Part shown: in pieces, positions 7,208 to 15,462 of the stretch
Numbering within the stretch: the stretch's first letter is position 1
Layout: each line of letters opens with the position of its first letter
Source of the DNA: an uncultured Saprospiraceae bacterium
GTDB taxonomy: Bacteria > Bacteroidota > Bacteroidia > Chitinophagales > Saprospiraceae
Assembly: GCA_938010715.1 (NCBI GenBank)
Contig: CALLVG010000190.1
Span: 1 to 32,127 of the forward strand
Reading direction: 5' to 3'
Length of the DNA stretch: 32,127 nucleotides
The notes under the pieces: generated by a model
Told to the model about the DNA's origin: nothing
The model's database searches: none
The model's input: the letters and a program-made list of their open reading frames with translations, nothing else
Made by a program: the position numbers and the translations under genes

Positions 7208-7241
7208 TTGTTTGATTGTTGAAATTTCAACAATCAAACAA
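7208..7241. terminator. Perfect 34-bp palindrome between convergent genes, likely bidirectional terminator
   Basis: The sequence reads the same on both strands around the centre GTTGAAATTTCAAC, with arms TTGTTTGATTGTTGAA and its complement. It lies 33 bp after phoH and 15 bp before the stop of the convergent thioredoxin-like gene. The position fits a shared terminator. It lacks a clean T-run, so an RNA-stability or protein-binding role remains possible. Confidence 0.6.
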
Positions 7242-7256
7242 TTATAACAAACAATT

Positions 7257-7811
7257 TTACTTCCACTTAATATTACATCCCATGCTTGGAAATTGTTTCT
7301 CTACAATTTTTCCATCTTCCAAAACTGCATCAATGGCCTCACTCAAATCTGCACCCGTCAAAGGTTGACCATTTCCAGGTGAGGAGTTATCTAAACGGCC
7401 TCGGTAAGCTAAATCCATATTTCCATCAAAAAGATAAAAGTCTGGGGTGCAAGCGGCATCGTATGCTTTTGCGACATCCTGTGATTCGTCGTATAAATAC
7501 GGAAACGGATAGCCAACAGCAGCAGCGTGAGTTTTCATTTTGTCGGGGCCATCTTGAGGATAGTTTTCTACATCATTACTACTAATTGCCACAAATGCAA
7601 CACCTTTTGCTTGATACTTGTTAGCCACTTCAACAATCGTTTGGTTGATGTGGATCACATAAGGACAGTGATTGCAAATGAACATAACCACCGTTGCCTT
7701 GTCTGACTTTACATCATTTAATGAGATCGTTTTTCCTGAAATAGTATCAGGCAATTCGAAAGTAGGTGCTTGAGTACCAATTGGGAGCATGTTAGATTCT
7801 GTAAGTGCCAT
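7257..7811 (-). CDS. Thioredoxin-like (redoxin/AhpC-TSA fold) protein
   Basis: 184 aa from the ATG at 7811. The ORF track starts 12 codons earlier at 7847, but MALTESNMLPIGTQAPTFELP is the usual N-terminus for this group. The fold is peroxiredoxin/thioredoxin-like, with LPDTISGKTISLND and the CxxC motif Cys46-Asn-His-Cys49 in MFICNHCPYV. Later AYDAACTPDFYLFD contains the conserved cis-Pro (TPDFYLFD). Family members are thiol oxidoreductases or thiol peroxidases of uncertain substrate, annotated as redoxin domain proteins. No signal peptide is visible, so it is probably cytoplasmic. It converges with phoH across a palindromic terminator. Confidence 0.87.
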   Translation of the reverse strand: MALTESNMLPIGTQAPTFELPDTISGKTISLNDVKSDKATVVMFICNHCPYVIHINQTIVEVANKYQAKGVAFVAISSNDVENYPQDGPDKMKTHAAAVGYPFPYLYDESQDVAKAYDAACTPDFYLFDGNMDLAYRGRLDNSSPGNGQPLTGADLSEAIDAVLEDGKIVEKQFPSMGCNIKWK

Positions 7812-7953
7812 ATTTTTTTTATTGAAAGTTTGATGTTGAAAGTTCAAAAAATGATTTGTATAATTTTCATTTCTTTTACAATGCTCAAAATTATTTTAAG
7901 TTTTTGAAAAAGAATGATTTTGAGAAAATAATTTTCAATTAATTGATTTTCAA

Positions 7954-8065
7954 TAGACTTCATTCTGAAATAGTTTGTAGTGCAACGAATGCTTAGATTT
8001 TTTAACGATAAGTAGCGGAAAAAAAAGTATTTGCTTGCATACTAAATATTTTAGAATAAAGTCTA
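7954..8065 (+). mobile_element. MITE-like repeat, copy A (112 bp)
   Basis: It begins TAGACTTCATTCTGAAATAG and ends ATTTTAGAATAAAGTCTA, giving about 18-bp terminal inverted repeats bounded by TA. The inside contains GTTTGTAGTGCAACGAATGC and AAGTAGCGGAAAAA. It aligns end to end, in opposite orientation, with copy B at 12616-12725, and its first half aligns with copy C at 25268-25317. It has no coding capacity. TA at both ends fits a Tc1/mariner (IS630)-type non-autonomous element; this class call is inference. Confidence 0.75.
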
Positions 8066-8322
8066 ATGTTTTATAAAATTTAAATTATTTTAAATATGTT
8101 TTGAAAATCAAAAAGAAAAAATAATCTGTATCCAACTGGAACTAAATACGACTAAGTTACTGTTCGAGATGGCGTGAATAAAATCATGCGCAACAATTTT
8201 ATTCATCGGACAGCAAACAGGGTGTCAATTTAAAAAGTGATAGACGCATAGAATTTCAAAATGTATTGCCTACCAACACTGATTTTTTTCGATTCTTTAA
8301 AAATAAAATTGATTTATTAACA
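8066..8322. other. Non-coding gap upstream of the phosphatase gene
   Basis: No gene is seen. A hairpin with perfect 10-bp arms (TGAATAAAAT at 8175-8184 and ATTTTATTCA at 8196-8205, 11-nt loop) lies in the middle; its role is unknown. The stretch 7848-7953 before the MITE is AT-rich and shows nothing recognisable. Confidence 0.45.
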
Positions 8323-8997
8323 ATGAAAAAATACGCAATTTCAGACATTCACGGATGTGCAAAGACATTCAAAGCACTTTTGGAAAAAATCAATTTTTCG
8401 AAAGAAGATGAGCTTTATATTTTGGGCGATTACTTCGATCGCGGACCTGATGCGAAAGGCGTGATTGATCACATTTGGAAGTTGCAGGAGGAAGGACACA
8501 GAGTCAAATGTCTATTGGGAAATCATGAAGTGATGCTCGTATCAGCAATAAGAGACGAATCTTTATACACTGTTGAATATGATGATGTTTGTAAAAATTT
8601 CGGCATCAACCAAATTTCGGAAATGCCTAAAAAATATCAAGAATGGATTAAAACCTTGCACCTTTACATGGAGGTAGATGAGTACCTTTTGGTACATGCT
8701 GGTTTTAATTTTAAAGCAAAAACGCCTTTCTCAGATTTGGAAGCCATGCCGTGGATTCGACATTGGTATGGAAACATTGATAAAGAATGGTTGGGCGACC
8801 GATTGATTATCCATGGTCATACGCCAACGCGTTATTTAGAAATTAAAAACAGCCTCAGAACCTTAGATGATATTCCTGCGATTGATATTGATGCGGGTTG
8901 TGTTTATCAAGCTTTTGGCTTGGGGCATCTTTGTGCGTTTGAAATGACGGAGCGAGCGTTTACGTTTATGGCGAGGGTGGATGAGTTGAAAAAATAA
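8323..8997 (+). CDS. PPP-family metallophosphatase (serine/threonine phosphatase-like)
   Basis: 224 aa from the ATG at 8323. The ORF track starts 19 codons earlier, but MKKYAISDIHGCAKTF is the typical family start. Metal and phosphate ligands appear in order: DIHG (about 8-11), GDYFDRGPD (about 43-51), LLGNHE (about 70-75), HAGF, and IHGHTPT. This is the PPP fold of PrpA/PrpB-like protein phosphatases and of the ApaH (diadenosine tetraphosphatase) relatives. Length and motifs fit bacterial PPP protein phosphatases best, but the substrate cannot be told. No signal peptide is present. It stands alone between two repeats. Confidence 0.88.
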   Translation: MKKYAISDIHGCAKTFKALLEKINFSKEDELYILGDYFDRGPDAKGVIDHIWKLQEEGHRVKCLLGNHEVMLVSAIRDESLYTVEYDDVCKNFGINQISEMPKKYQEWIKTLHLYMEVDEYLLVHAGFNFKAKTPFSDLEAMPWIRHWYGNIDKEWLGDRLIIHGHTPTRYLEIKNSLRTLDDIPAIDIDAGCVYQAFGLGHLCAFEMTERAFTFMARVDELKK

Positions 8998-9004
8998 ATA
9001 TATG

Positions 9005-9110
9005 CTTCTTAGGAGCAATATCTTTGTAGCGTTTAAATATGAATTCTGTTTCCAATCCGTAGGAGAGGCATCTCAAAAAGCAAATTTAGATATCACTCCT
9101 ACGGAGTAAG
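9005..9110. repeat. CGTAGGAG-type palindromic repeat, copy 1
   Basis: Three short units are visible: TTAGGAGCAATATCTTTGTAG, ATCCGTAGGAGAGGCATCTC, and the inverted GATATCACTCCTACGGAG. The order and spacing match those in the larger element at 25031-25192. It fills the space between two convergent genes. It may form a hairpin that ends both transcripts. No coding sequence is seen. Confidence 0.7.
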
Positions 9111-9144
9111 GTGAAATTGAAAAATTTCAAGTAGCTCATTTAAC

Positions 9145-9921
9145 TCACAACTTTTTAGAAAACAACCATTCCAAAAAATCAGGCTCCTCAAAAGCAGGCA
9201 CCCAACTCAAATGATCCACATCTTTGTACTCCGTATATTTCACATCCGCTTTGAATTTTTTCAACTGCTTGGCCATGCGTCGTGAGTGCCGAACGCCTAC
9301 TACTGGATCAGCATCGCCATGAAAAATCCAGAGGCTGGTTTTCTTTGCATATTTGAAAGTATGGTTCGGATTGCCACCTCCACAAATTGGGATGGCTGCG
9401 GCGAATTTGTCAGGGAAGCGAGCGAGCATTTCAAAAGTGCCCATGCCGCCCATCGAGATACCTGCGATGTAAATTCGTTTTGGGTCAACCGACTCTTCGT
9501 TTATCAATTTTTGAATTAAATGGTAAGCTAATTTTAAACTGGTCGTTGGCTTTCCAACCGAAAGTGGAAACTTAAAACGTTTGCCAATTTTTTTCTTTTC
9601 GCGGTATTTGACTTTGGCCCAATAGTCCTCTTTTGCACATTGTGGAAAGACTACAATGGCAGGGTATCTTGTTCTGTTTTCTAAAAACAAATTGGCACCC
9701 CATTGGAGTTGAGATTCATTGTCATTGCCGCGTTCGCCCGCTCCATGTAAGAAAACTACGAGTGGATATTCTTTCGTTTTATCATAATTTTTGGGGAAAA
9801 GAATACGATAAGGTAACGCGTCTTCTTTGTGCTCAAAGTATGCTCGTTGGTACAATGCTCTATCTTGGGTGAATCCCAAAATTGGAATAATAAGTAGCAG
9901 CAAAATAATTGATTTGTTCAT
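9145..9921 (-). CDS. Secreted alpha/beta hydrolase (esterase, dienelactone hydrolase-like)
   Basis: 258 aa. A signal peptide MNKSIILLLLIIPILGFTQ suggests export to the periplasm. The alpha/beta hydrolase core shows the oxyanion region FLHGAGERGNDNESQLQWGA and the nucleophile elbow GISMGGMGTFEM. The acid candidate lies in FHGDADPVVGVRHSR and the catalytic His in DVDHLSW. This layout matches the prolyl-oligopeptidase-like/phospholipase-carboxylesterase group, often attached to carbohydrate-esterase modules in Bacteroidota. The substrate is unknown. The start lies 27 bp after the LytTR regulator stop on the same strand, so it may be in the lytS-lytR operon. ORFs at 9286, 9387 and 9633 are shadows. 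Confidence 0.88.
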   Translation of the reverse strand: MNKSIILLLLIIPILGFTQDRALYQRAYFEHKEDALPYRILFPKNYDKTKEYPLVVFLHGAGERGNDNESQLQWGANLFLENRTRYPAIVVFPQCAKEDYWAKVKYREKKKIGKRFKFPLSVGKPTTSLKLAYHLIQKLINEESVDPKRIYIAGISMGGMGTFEMLARFPDKFAAAIPICGGGNPNHTFKYAKKTSLWIFHGDADPVVGVRHSRRMAKQLKKFKADVKYTEYKDVDHLSWVPAFEEPDFLEWLFSKKL

Positions 9922-9948
9922 GAAAGAATTTTGTTGTTAAAATATGGT

Positions 9949-10668
9949 TTAAAGAAATTCCTTAAAGTCTTGTCGTTGGTTTTTACCAATCGGCAGTAGT
10001 TTTTTGTTTTTCATAACAACTGAATTTCCCTCTACATAATCAATGTGATTTCTATTTAGAACAAATGATTTATGTATTTTGAAAAAGGTGTTATTAGGAA
10101 GTTCTTCGTCAAAGCTTGTTAACGTACGAGGAGTCAAATGAAATCGATCTTGCAACCAAACTTTGACATAATTGCCATAACTTTCTAAATAGAAAATTTC
10201 ATCTAAATTAATTTGAATTAAACGCTTTTCAGATTTTATGAAAATCTTATTGGATTGCTTTTCTTCTACTGATTTTGATTCTTGAACGGCAGTTGGAGTC
10301 TGGTTTTTAAATTGAAAAATTTCTAAAGCTTTATTCACTGCTTTCAAAAAACGGTCGAATCGAAATGGCTTCAATAAATAATCACAGACATCCAATTCAA
10401 AACTTTCCAAAGCATATTCTTCATAAGCCGAAGTGATAACCACAATCGGTTTTTTAGAAAGTGTTCTCAAGAAATCCAAGCCTTTCAATTTGGGCATATT
10501 GATGTCCAAAAAAATGAGATCAATTTCTTGATTGCTCATGACAGAAAGTGCTTCTGTCGCCAAGTGACACTGACCAACAATTTCAATAAAAGGAACATCA
10601 CTCGCATATTGCAAAATGACTTTGTGAGCGAGTGGTTCGTCGTCGATGATAAGAGCGCGTAGATTCAC
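9949..10668 (-). CDS. LytTR-family response regulator
   Basis: 239 aa. The receiver domain (1-120) has the acidic pair Asp9-Asp10, the phosphoacceptor Asp55 in IFLDINMPKLKG, a Ser/Thr switch in VVITSAYEEYA and the conserved Lys in LLKPFRFDRF. A linker (about 121-145) leads to a LytTR DNA-binding domain (about 146-239) with IFYLESYGNYVKVW and FFKIHKSFVLNR. It should bind direct repeats upstream of its targets once phosphorylated. It sits 15 bp downstream of a LytS-type kinase, its likely partner, and 27 bp upstream of a secreted hydrolase that may be co-transcribed. Confidence 0.95.
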   Translation of the reverse strand: MNLRALIIDDEPLAHKVILQYASDVPFIEIVGQCHLATEALSVMSNQEIDLIFLDINMPKLKGLDFLRTLSKKPIVVITSAYEEYALESFELDVCDYLLKPFRFDRFLKAVNKALEIFQFKNQTPTAVQESKSVEEKQSNKIFIKSEKRLIQINLDEIFYLESYGNYVKVWLQDRFHLTPRTLTSFDEELPNNTFFKIHKSFVLNRNHIDYVEGNSVVMKNKKLLPIGKNQRQDFKEFL

Positions 10669-10683
10669 AGAATGATTATTTCG

Positions 10684-12153
10684 TTATTTTTTGAGTAATA
10701 CTAAGTTTGCTGTAAAGCTGTTTTTACTTTCTTTAAACTCCAACTCATGCCGCTCAGGAAAACGCAATTCCAATCTACGTTTTAAATTTTTCAAACCTGT
10801 CCCATCTGTTGTGTTTTCTTTTTCTTCAAAAGAATTTTTACAAACAAAAGTTAAATTTCCATCAATACATTTTAAGCGGAGATGCAAAAAACAATCACTT
10901 TGAGCTGGTTCGATTCCATGCTTAAACGCATTTTCAACCAAGTTGATAAAAAGCAAAGGCGGTACTTTTATATCTAAATCACCAATGTCTTTTTCAAATT
11001 TGAAATCTAATTTTTTTGCTAATCGAATCTCCTGCAATTGAATATAATCTTCGATGTATTTGACTTCTTCTTTTAAGGAAACTTCCTGTTCTTTTCCTTT
11101 ATAAATCACATAACGCATCAACTCCGAAAGTTGCAATATAACCTCTGGCGTTTGTTCATCTTTGGTGAGACTGAGCGCATATAAGTTATTCAAAGTATTA
11201 AAAAAGAAGTGTGGATTGATTTGCTGTTTGAGTAAGTTGAGTTCTGTTTCTGATTTTTCTTTTTCTAAAGTAGCGATTGCTTTTGACTGTTTCATCCATT
11301 CGAAAAATATAATTATGGGAGCAGTAATAATTAGAAAAATAAGGATATTAAAATAGGATTGCCTTCCAAAAAACACAGGAATTTCTGTAAAAGGTTTGAG
11401 ACCGATTAACGCTTGTAACGAGTTCGTCATCTGTGTTAAAATGGGAGATGCCATCAATGAAACAGCAAAAATGCCTGCACCATAATAGACGATTCCTTTC
11501 TTCTTCAGGAGACTCGGAATTAGAAATCGTCTATTCATCAAATACAATAAAAACCCCGAAAAAAATGAGAAATAACCAAGAGCAATTACCTTAATCATTT
11601 CAGAAATGATTAAAGGTTTATTTGCTGCGTCGAGATATACTTTCATTCCTTGGGCTTGAACGAAAGGTATAATGATAACTAAGAGAAACATAATGTGATC
11701 CAAGTCAATTTTTTTAAAAAAAGAACTGCCCGATGTCTTTTGAACAATAAAATTATTGGAGAGCAAAACCAACTCCGTGAGCAAAAACAAACCACACATA
11801 ATAAATGGTATAAATCCATCGTGCATCGGAATAGAGCCAAAGGCATTAATTCCTAACATTTCATAGACGTATGGATGGTTTAGGAAAAGAAATCCAATAA
11901 AAGTCATAAACCACAATGCCCAGTATCCTAAAGTTGGTAACTTTTCGCGAAGGTAATTTCTGAAAAAAGCGAATAGAAGAATGGGTGAAAATTGTACTAT
12001 CATCGAAAAAGTATATCCCATGAAATCTCTCCAGGTTTCGCCTCCGAAATCGGGCATTAGCCATCCAGTTACAATCAAAAGAATGCTGGTAAAGAAAAAC
12101 CAAACCGTATTGGTTAGTAGAAAATGCTCTATTTTTTTTACGTACCTATTCAT
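10684..12153 (-). CDS. LytS/YehU-type sensor histidine kinase
   Basis: 489 aa. The N-terminal half is hydrophobic, with about seven or eight transmembrane segments (for example VWFFFTSILLIVTGWLM, FNILIFLIITAPIIIFF). A short coiled region follows (QSKAIATLEKEKSETELN). The His_kinase domain (PF06580 type) has the phosphoacceptor His in LLKQQINPHFFFNTLNNLYA. The HATPase part has the N-box VENAFKHGI and the G-box region TTDGTGLKNLKRRL. No periplasmic sensing domain is visible, so the membrane bundle is probably the sensor. It lies 15 bp upstream of the LytTR regulator gene and forms a classic pair with it. Confidence 0.94.
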   Translation of the reverse strand: MNRYVKKIEHFLLTNTVWFFFTSILLIVTGWLMPDFGGETWRDFMGYTFSMIVQFSPILLFAFFRNYLREKLPTLGYWALWFMTFIGFLFLNHPYVYEMLGINAFGSIPMHDGFIPFIMCGLFLLTELVLLSNNFIVQKTSGSSFFKKIDLDHIMFLLVIIIPFVQAQGMKVYLDAANKPLIISEMIKVIALGYFSFFSGFLLYLMNRRFLIPSLLKKKGIVYYGAGIFAVSLMASPILTQMTNSLQALIGLKPFTEIPVFFGRQSYFNILIFLIITAPIIIFFEWMKQSKAIATLEKEKSETELNLLKQQINPHFFFNTLNNLYALSLTKDEQTPEVILQLSELMRYVIYKGKEQEVSLKEEVKYIEDYIQLQEIRLAKKLDFKFEKDIGDLDIKVPPLLFINLVENAFKHGIEPAQSDCFLHLRLKCIDGNLTFVCKNSFEEKENTTDGTGLKNLKRRLELRFPERHELEFKESKNSFTANLVLLKK

Positions 12154-12615
12154 AATTTAAAATTTTTGTTGTTGCAAACATGAACAACAAAGACCTTTTT
12201 GGTGATAAATGGATGATGAACGGACAAATACTAATGATGAAGGTCGCACAATTCAATTATTCATTGAAATTTATTTGCACAATGAGTTTTTAAACAACCT
12301 CAATACTTAAGTTATGAGAAAGGTTCTATAAATTAGGCTTGGGAAAAATTTCATTTTCATGATGGCATTGGATGAAATGCCAATTGACTCTGATTTTTGG
12401 ACGGCGATGGCTTGTAGCAGAAACTGAAAAGAAAAGACAATTTTGAAACAAATACCCACGAATAAAGACTCCTTCGGGTTGGCCGATTGGGTTGAACATT
12501 GCATTCAATGCAAAACGTACAAAAATACATTTTTGAAATGGAGCAAGATAGAGTTGAGTGAGAAGCCAGCAGGTTTCTGGAGGAAATAAACTGATTACTC
12601 ACCCAACCTAATTAT
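12154..12615. other. Gap between the kinase gene and MITE copy B; no gene recognised
   Basis: Only short, overlapping minus-strand ORFs (12307, 12326, 12357) occur, and none resembles a known protein or has a clear start. A run of poorly coding sequence at about 12330-12590 could be a decayed gene, but I cannot assign it. The promoter of the kinase gene should lie next to 12154, yet no clear TAnnTTTG box was found. Confidence 0.4.
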
Positions 12616-12725
12616 TAGCCTTTATTCTAAAATTTTTAGTTTGCAATCGAATACTTCTTTTTTCGCTACTTTTCGTTAAAAAATAATCACTCGTTGCTCT
12701 ACAAACTATTTCAGAATAAAGTCTA
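12616..12725 (-). mobile_element. MITE-like repeat, copy B (110 bp), overlapping a stop codon
   Basis: The plus strand begins TAGCCTTTATTCTAAAA and ends TTTCAGAATAAAGTCTA. Its reverse complement aligns over the full length with copy A at 7954-8065, with roughly four in five bases identical by eye. Shared internal blocks are GTTTGTAGAGCAACGA, TTTTTTAACGA and AAGTAGCG. Its right edge (CTA at 12723-12725) is the TAG stop codon of the GEVED/T9SS gene on the minus strand. Confidence 0.75.
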
Positions 12726-14747
12726 TTGAACAAAAAACCGTTTAGTTTTATACCGAATTCCGTCCTTGTCAAAAATTCTAATCCAGTAGATTCCTGATTC
12801 CCAACTAGCAGTGTTAACCGAAATGTTTTGACCAATTACTTTTGTGGTGTATTGAATTTTTCCTATTGAATTGAATATTTCAATAGAAGACTCACTATTA
12901 GTAACTTCGACAAGTTCCAAATATAGAATATCAGACACTGGGTTAGGAAAGAGGTTGTAACTCAGAGTTTTGACTTCGTTCACATTACTATTGCCAGAAA
13001 TATTGACCGTATAATCTTCAACTTCTCCAATGTATTCATTACAAGGATCTATGATGCCACTCTGACTGAATAGGTTTCGTACCCTCAGTCTGAAAGAAGA
13101 ATTGTTGAGAATTTCTGGAACGGTAAAAAATCCTGCTGCTAACGTATCATCTACAAAAGAACCCATTTCTATAAATTCACCCTCTTCAAATGACCGACTA
13201 TTGTCCCAATCTACCCATGCTTGAGGAATGTCAAGTCCTGTCCCTTGCTCAATATTAATGAACAAAAAATAATTTTCATTTTGAACTAAATTTGCGTTGA
13301 GCATAGAGAAATCAGAGTATGTACTTTCACCAGACGGGTTGGTAAAGATGGTATCAAAGTTCTCGTTTAGGATTGCAACTTCTTTGATGAAATTATTATC
13401 CAAACTTTCAATTCCTTGGGCTAAACAATAATCTTGGCAGTCAAGGATACCATTGTTGTTCAGGTCTGCAAAGTCATCTTCGCCTGGACAAATATCGTCT
13501 TGGTTACAAACACCATCAAAGTCATCATCCTCAATTTCGCCACGACAGTTACAGTTTGCATCAATGACATCATTGATACTACAGGCTAAACCATCATCAC
13601 AGGTATCGCCCATATTTGGACAGTCACTAGCGACAATATCAATTTCATAGTCTTCGACTTCGCCGAATTGTTCATTGCAGGCAGGGTTCTCTATGTTTTC
13701 ACCATAAATTATCCGAACCCTCATTCTTGTCGAACCCAAAAGGGCATCATCTGGCACATCAAAGTTTCCCGTACTGATGAGTCCAAAAAATTCGCCCATG
13801 TTCAAGGATTCCGATTCTTCAAATTTATTATTTTGGTTAAAATCAATCCAAGCATAGGCTACATCAAGGTCAAATACTGCGGCGCCATGAATGTCGATGT
13901 CATAAGAAACACCCTGAACCAATTCTGTTCTAATATTTGTAAAATCAGAGTATCTGGTTTTTCCACTAAAATTATTTATGTCATATAGACGAACGCGCTC
14001 AATGAAATCACCACCTGTATTCGTCGAACCACTGGCTTCGCAATAGTTTTCCAGAATGTCCGGTATGCCATTGTTATTTATGTCTAAATTATCATCCTCA
14101 CCAGGGCATTGATCTTCTTCGTTACAAATACCATCAAGGTCATCATCCTCAAAATCACCACGACAATTGCAATTTGCATCAATGGTATCATCAGTAGTGC
14201 ATTCGATACCATCGTCACAATTGTCGCCTACGTTTGGACAATCGTTAGCGATAATATTTACAGTATAGTCTTCTACTTCTCCAAAAATACTACCGCAGGA
14301 ATAGTTATCAACCGGATTATTAATATAAATGGATCTGACCCTCATCCGGGTAGCTCCTAAAGTCGCATTTGCAGGTACAGTAACTAGTGATTCTGCTACT
14401 GTTTCACCCACTTCAAATCCGCTGTAAAGTACTCTTTCATTTGGTTCAAAAATCTCATTTTGATTGTAGTCTATCCAAACAAAAACAGTATCAAGGTCAA
14501 ATGTATTATTCATGTGAACAAACAACGGATAATCAGCCTCTTGTGCCAGTTCTATCTCAATGTTTGTAAAATCAGAATATGCTGTTTTACCAGAAGACTT
14601 TACGACATCGTATATACGAACTTTGCTTATCCAGTCTGTGGTAGTTCCACTGGCACCTACAGCATCGCAGTATTGCGCATTCGATATTGGATTGAATAAA
14701 AAGAGGGAGAAAAAAATAAAAATGAAGTTGTAGTTATTTCGTTTCAT
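12723..14747 (-). CDS. Secreted GEVED-repeat protein with T9SS sorting domain
   Basis: 674 aa. A signal peptide (MKRNNYNFIFIFFSLFLFNPISNAQ) is followed by three GEVED modules of about 140 aa, each ending in GEVEDYTVNI or a variant (about 160, 350 and 575). Between them are Cys/Asp-rich linkers with NCDDGIECTTDDTIDANCNCRG and DDLDGICNEEDQCPGEDD, resembling thrombospondin type 3-like calcium-binding repeats. The last 75 residues form a type A T9SS sorting domain (YNLFPNPVSDILYLEL ... GIYWIRIFDKDG). The protein should cross the outer membrane by T9SS and be attached or released at the cell surface. GEVED modules are common in adhesins and secreted peptidases, but no catalytic domain is seen. The stop codon comes from MITE copy B. 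Plus-strand ORFs inside are shadows. Confidence 0.92.
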   Translation of the reverse strand: MKRNNYNFIFIFFSLFLFNPISNAQYCDAVGASGTTTDWISKVRIYDVVKSSGKTAYSDFTNIEIELAQEADYPLFVHMNNTFDLDTVFVWIDYNQNEIFEPNERVLYSGFEVGETVAESLVTVPANATLGATRMRVRSIYINNPVDNYSCGSIFGEVEDYTVNIIANDCPNVGDNCDDGIECTTDDTIDANCNCRGDFEDDDLDGICNEEDQCPGEDDNLDINNNGIPDILENYCEASGSTNTGGDFIERVRLYDINNFSGKTRYSDFTNIRTELVQGVSYDIDIHGAAVFDLDVAYAWIDFNQNNKFEESESLNMGEFFGLISTGNFDVPDDALLGSTRMRVRIIYGENIENPACNEQFGEVEDYEIDIVASDCPNMGDTCDDGLACSINDVIDANCNCRGEIEDDDFDGVCNQDDICPGEDDFADLNNNGILDCQDYCLAQGIESLDNNFIKEVAILNENFDTIFTNPSGESTYSDFSMLNANLVQNENYFLFINIEQGTGLDIPQAWVDWDNSRSFEEGEFIEMGSFVDDTLAAGFFTVPEILNNSSFRLRVRNLFSQSGIIDPCNEYIGEVEDYTVNISGNSNVNEVKTLSYNLFPNPVSDILYLELVEVTNSESSIEIFNSIGKIQYTTKVIGQNISVNTASWESGIYWIRIFDKDGIRYKTKRFFVQ

Positions 14748-15462
14748 TGAAAACAGATTTTATTGGAAATTATTTATGCCAAGAATCCTTGCAGTTACTT
14801 TTTCGTCTAAGGAACTGGAAAAATTAAGTCGTATTAAAAATTCACTAATTTTTTCAAATTTAAACCTGTGCCACCGTCAAATCTAAAACCATTGGGTAAT
14901 GCACTTCTTTGTTTAACTCTAAGTTAATTTTTTTTATTAAATTAATAATACGAATCAGGAGTTTAAGATAAAAATGATTTAGAGTTTCAGAATTTTGTGC
15001 TTTTTGTCGCTACGCGCCACGATGGAAAATTTCAACGCCTGTTCGCATTAATAGTGGTTATTAACGAAGTTGTTAAAAAAAAATTCATTGATTGGCTGCA
15101 AGCGGTAAATTTCCTCACTTTCCCTCAATCATAGAATTTTAAAAAGCTCTAAGGCATCCACTGTGGCTTTGCCTTGTACAGGGGCAAAAGAGCAAGTTAC
15201 GCTAAGAAGCCTCAGAGAGGCGACAATATTTACAGGATGAATTTTAATTGAGTTTTGTTAGCTCCAGATACTAGTCTAAAGAGACATTTTTTTTAGCAAA
15301 AAATTTATGTAATTTTTTGATGCGTTTGCCCTCAATAAAGTCTAAATAGTCTTGTTTTTTCAAATAAGTTTGTAGAGCAATCGATGCAAAGTATTTACAC
15401 TTGATGGGAATGACTATAATTGTGGCTCGTTTAATCCACATTACTTAAAAAATTCCTTTAAG
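14748..15462. other. 715-bp AT-rich gap with repeat debris
   Basis: No convincing gene. At 15361-15387 AAATAAGTTTGTAGAGCAATCGATGC resembles the inner part of the MITE (GTTTGTAGAGCAACGAATGC), a possible degenerate fourth copy. At about 15208-15240 GCCTCAGAGAGGCGACAATATTTACAG has the same plan (short hairpin, then CAATATnTTnACAG/GTAG) as the CGTAGGAG repeats. On the minus strand near 14845-14905 a short frame reads LPNGFRFDGGTGLNLKK, which could be a gene remnant but is unassigned. Promoters for both flanking genes should lie here, but none is clear. Confidence 0.4.

Noticed and set aside
12307-12602. Three overlapping minus ORFs as a frameshifted gene
   Set aside because: No frame shows recognisable motifs or a consistent composition; without a match I cannot support a gene or a pseudogene.
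14855-14881. CAAATTTA with CAAA as a promoter for the GEVED gene on the minus strand
   Set aside because: The -7 box matches, but the spacer is only about 15 bp and the site is more than 100 bp from the start codon.
14845-14905. Short minus frame LPNGFRFDGGTGLNLKK as the end of a degraded gene
   Set aside because: Too short, with no homologous motif on its upstream side; kept only as a remark in the gap description.
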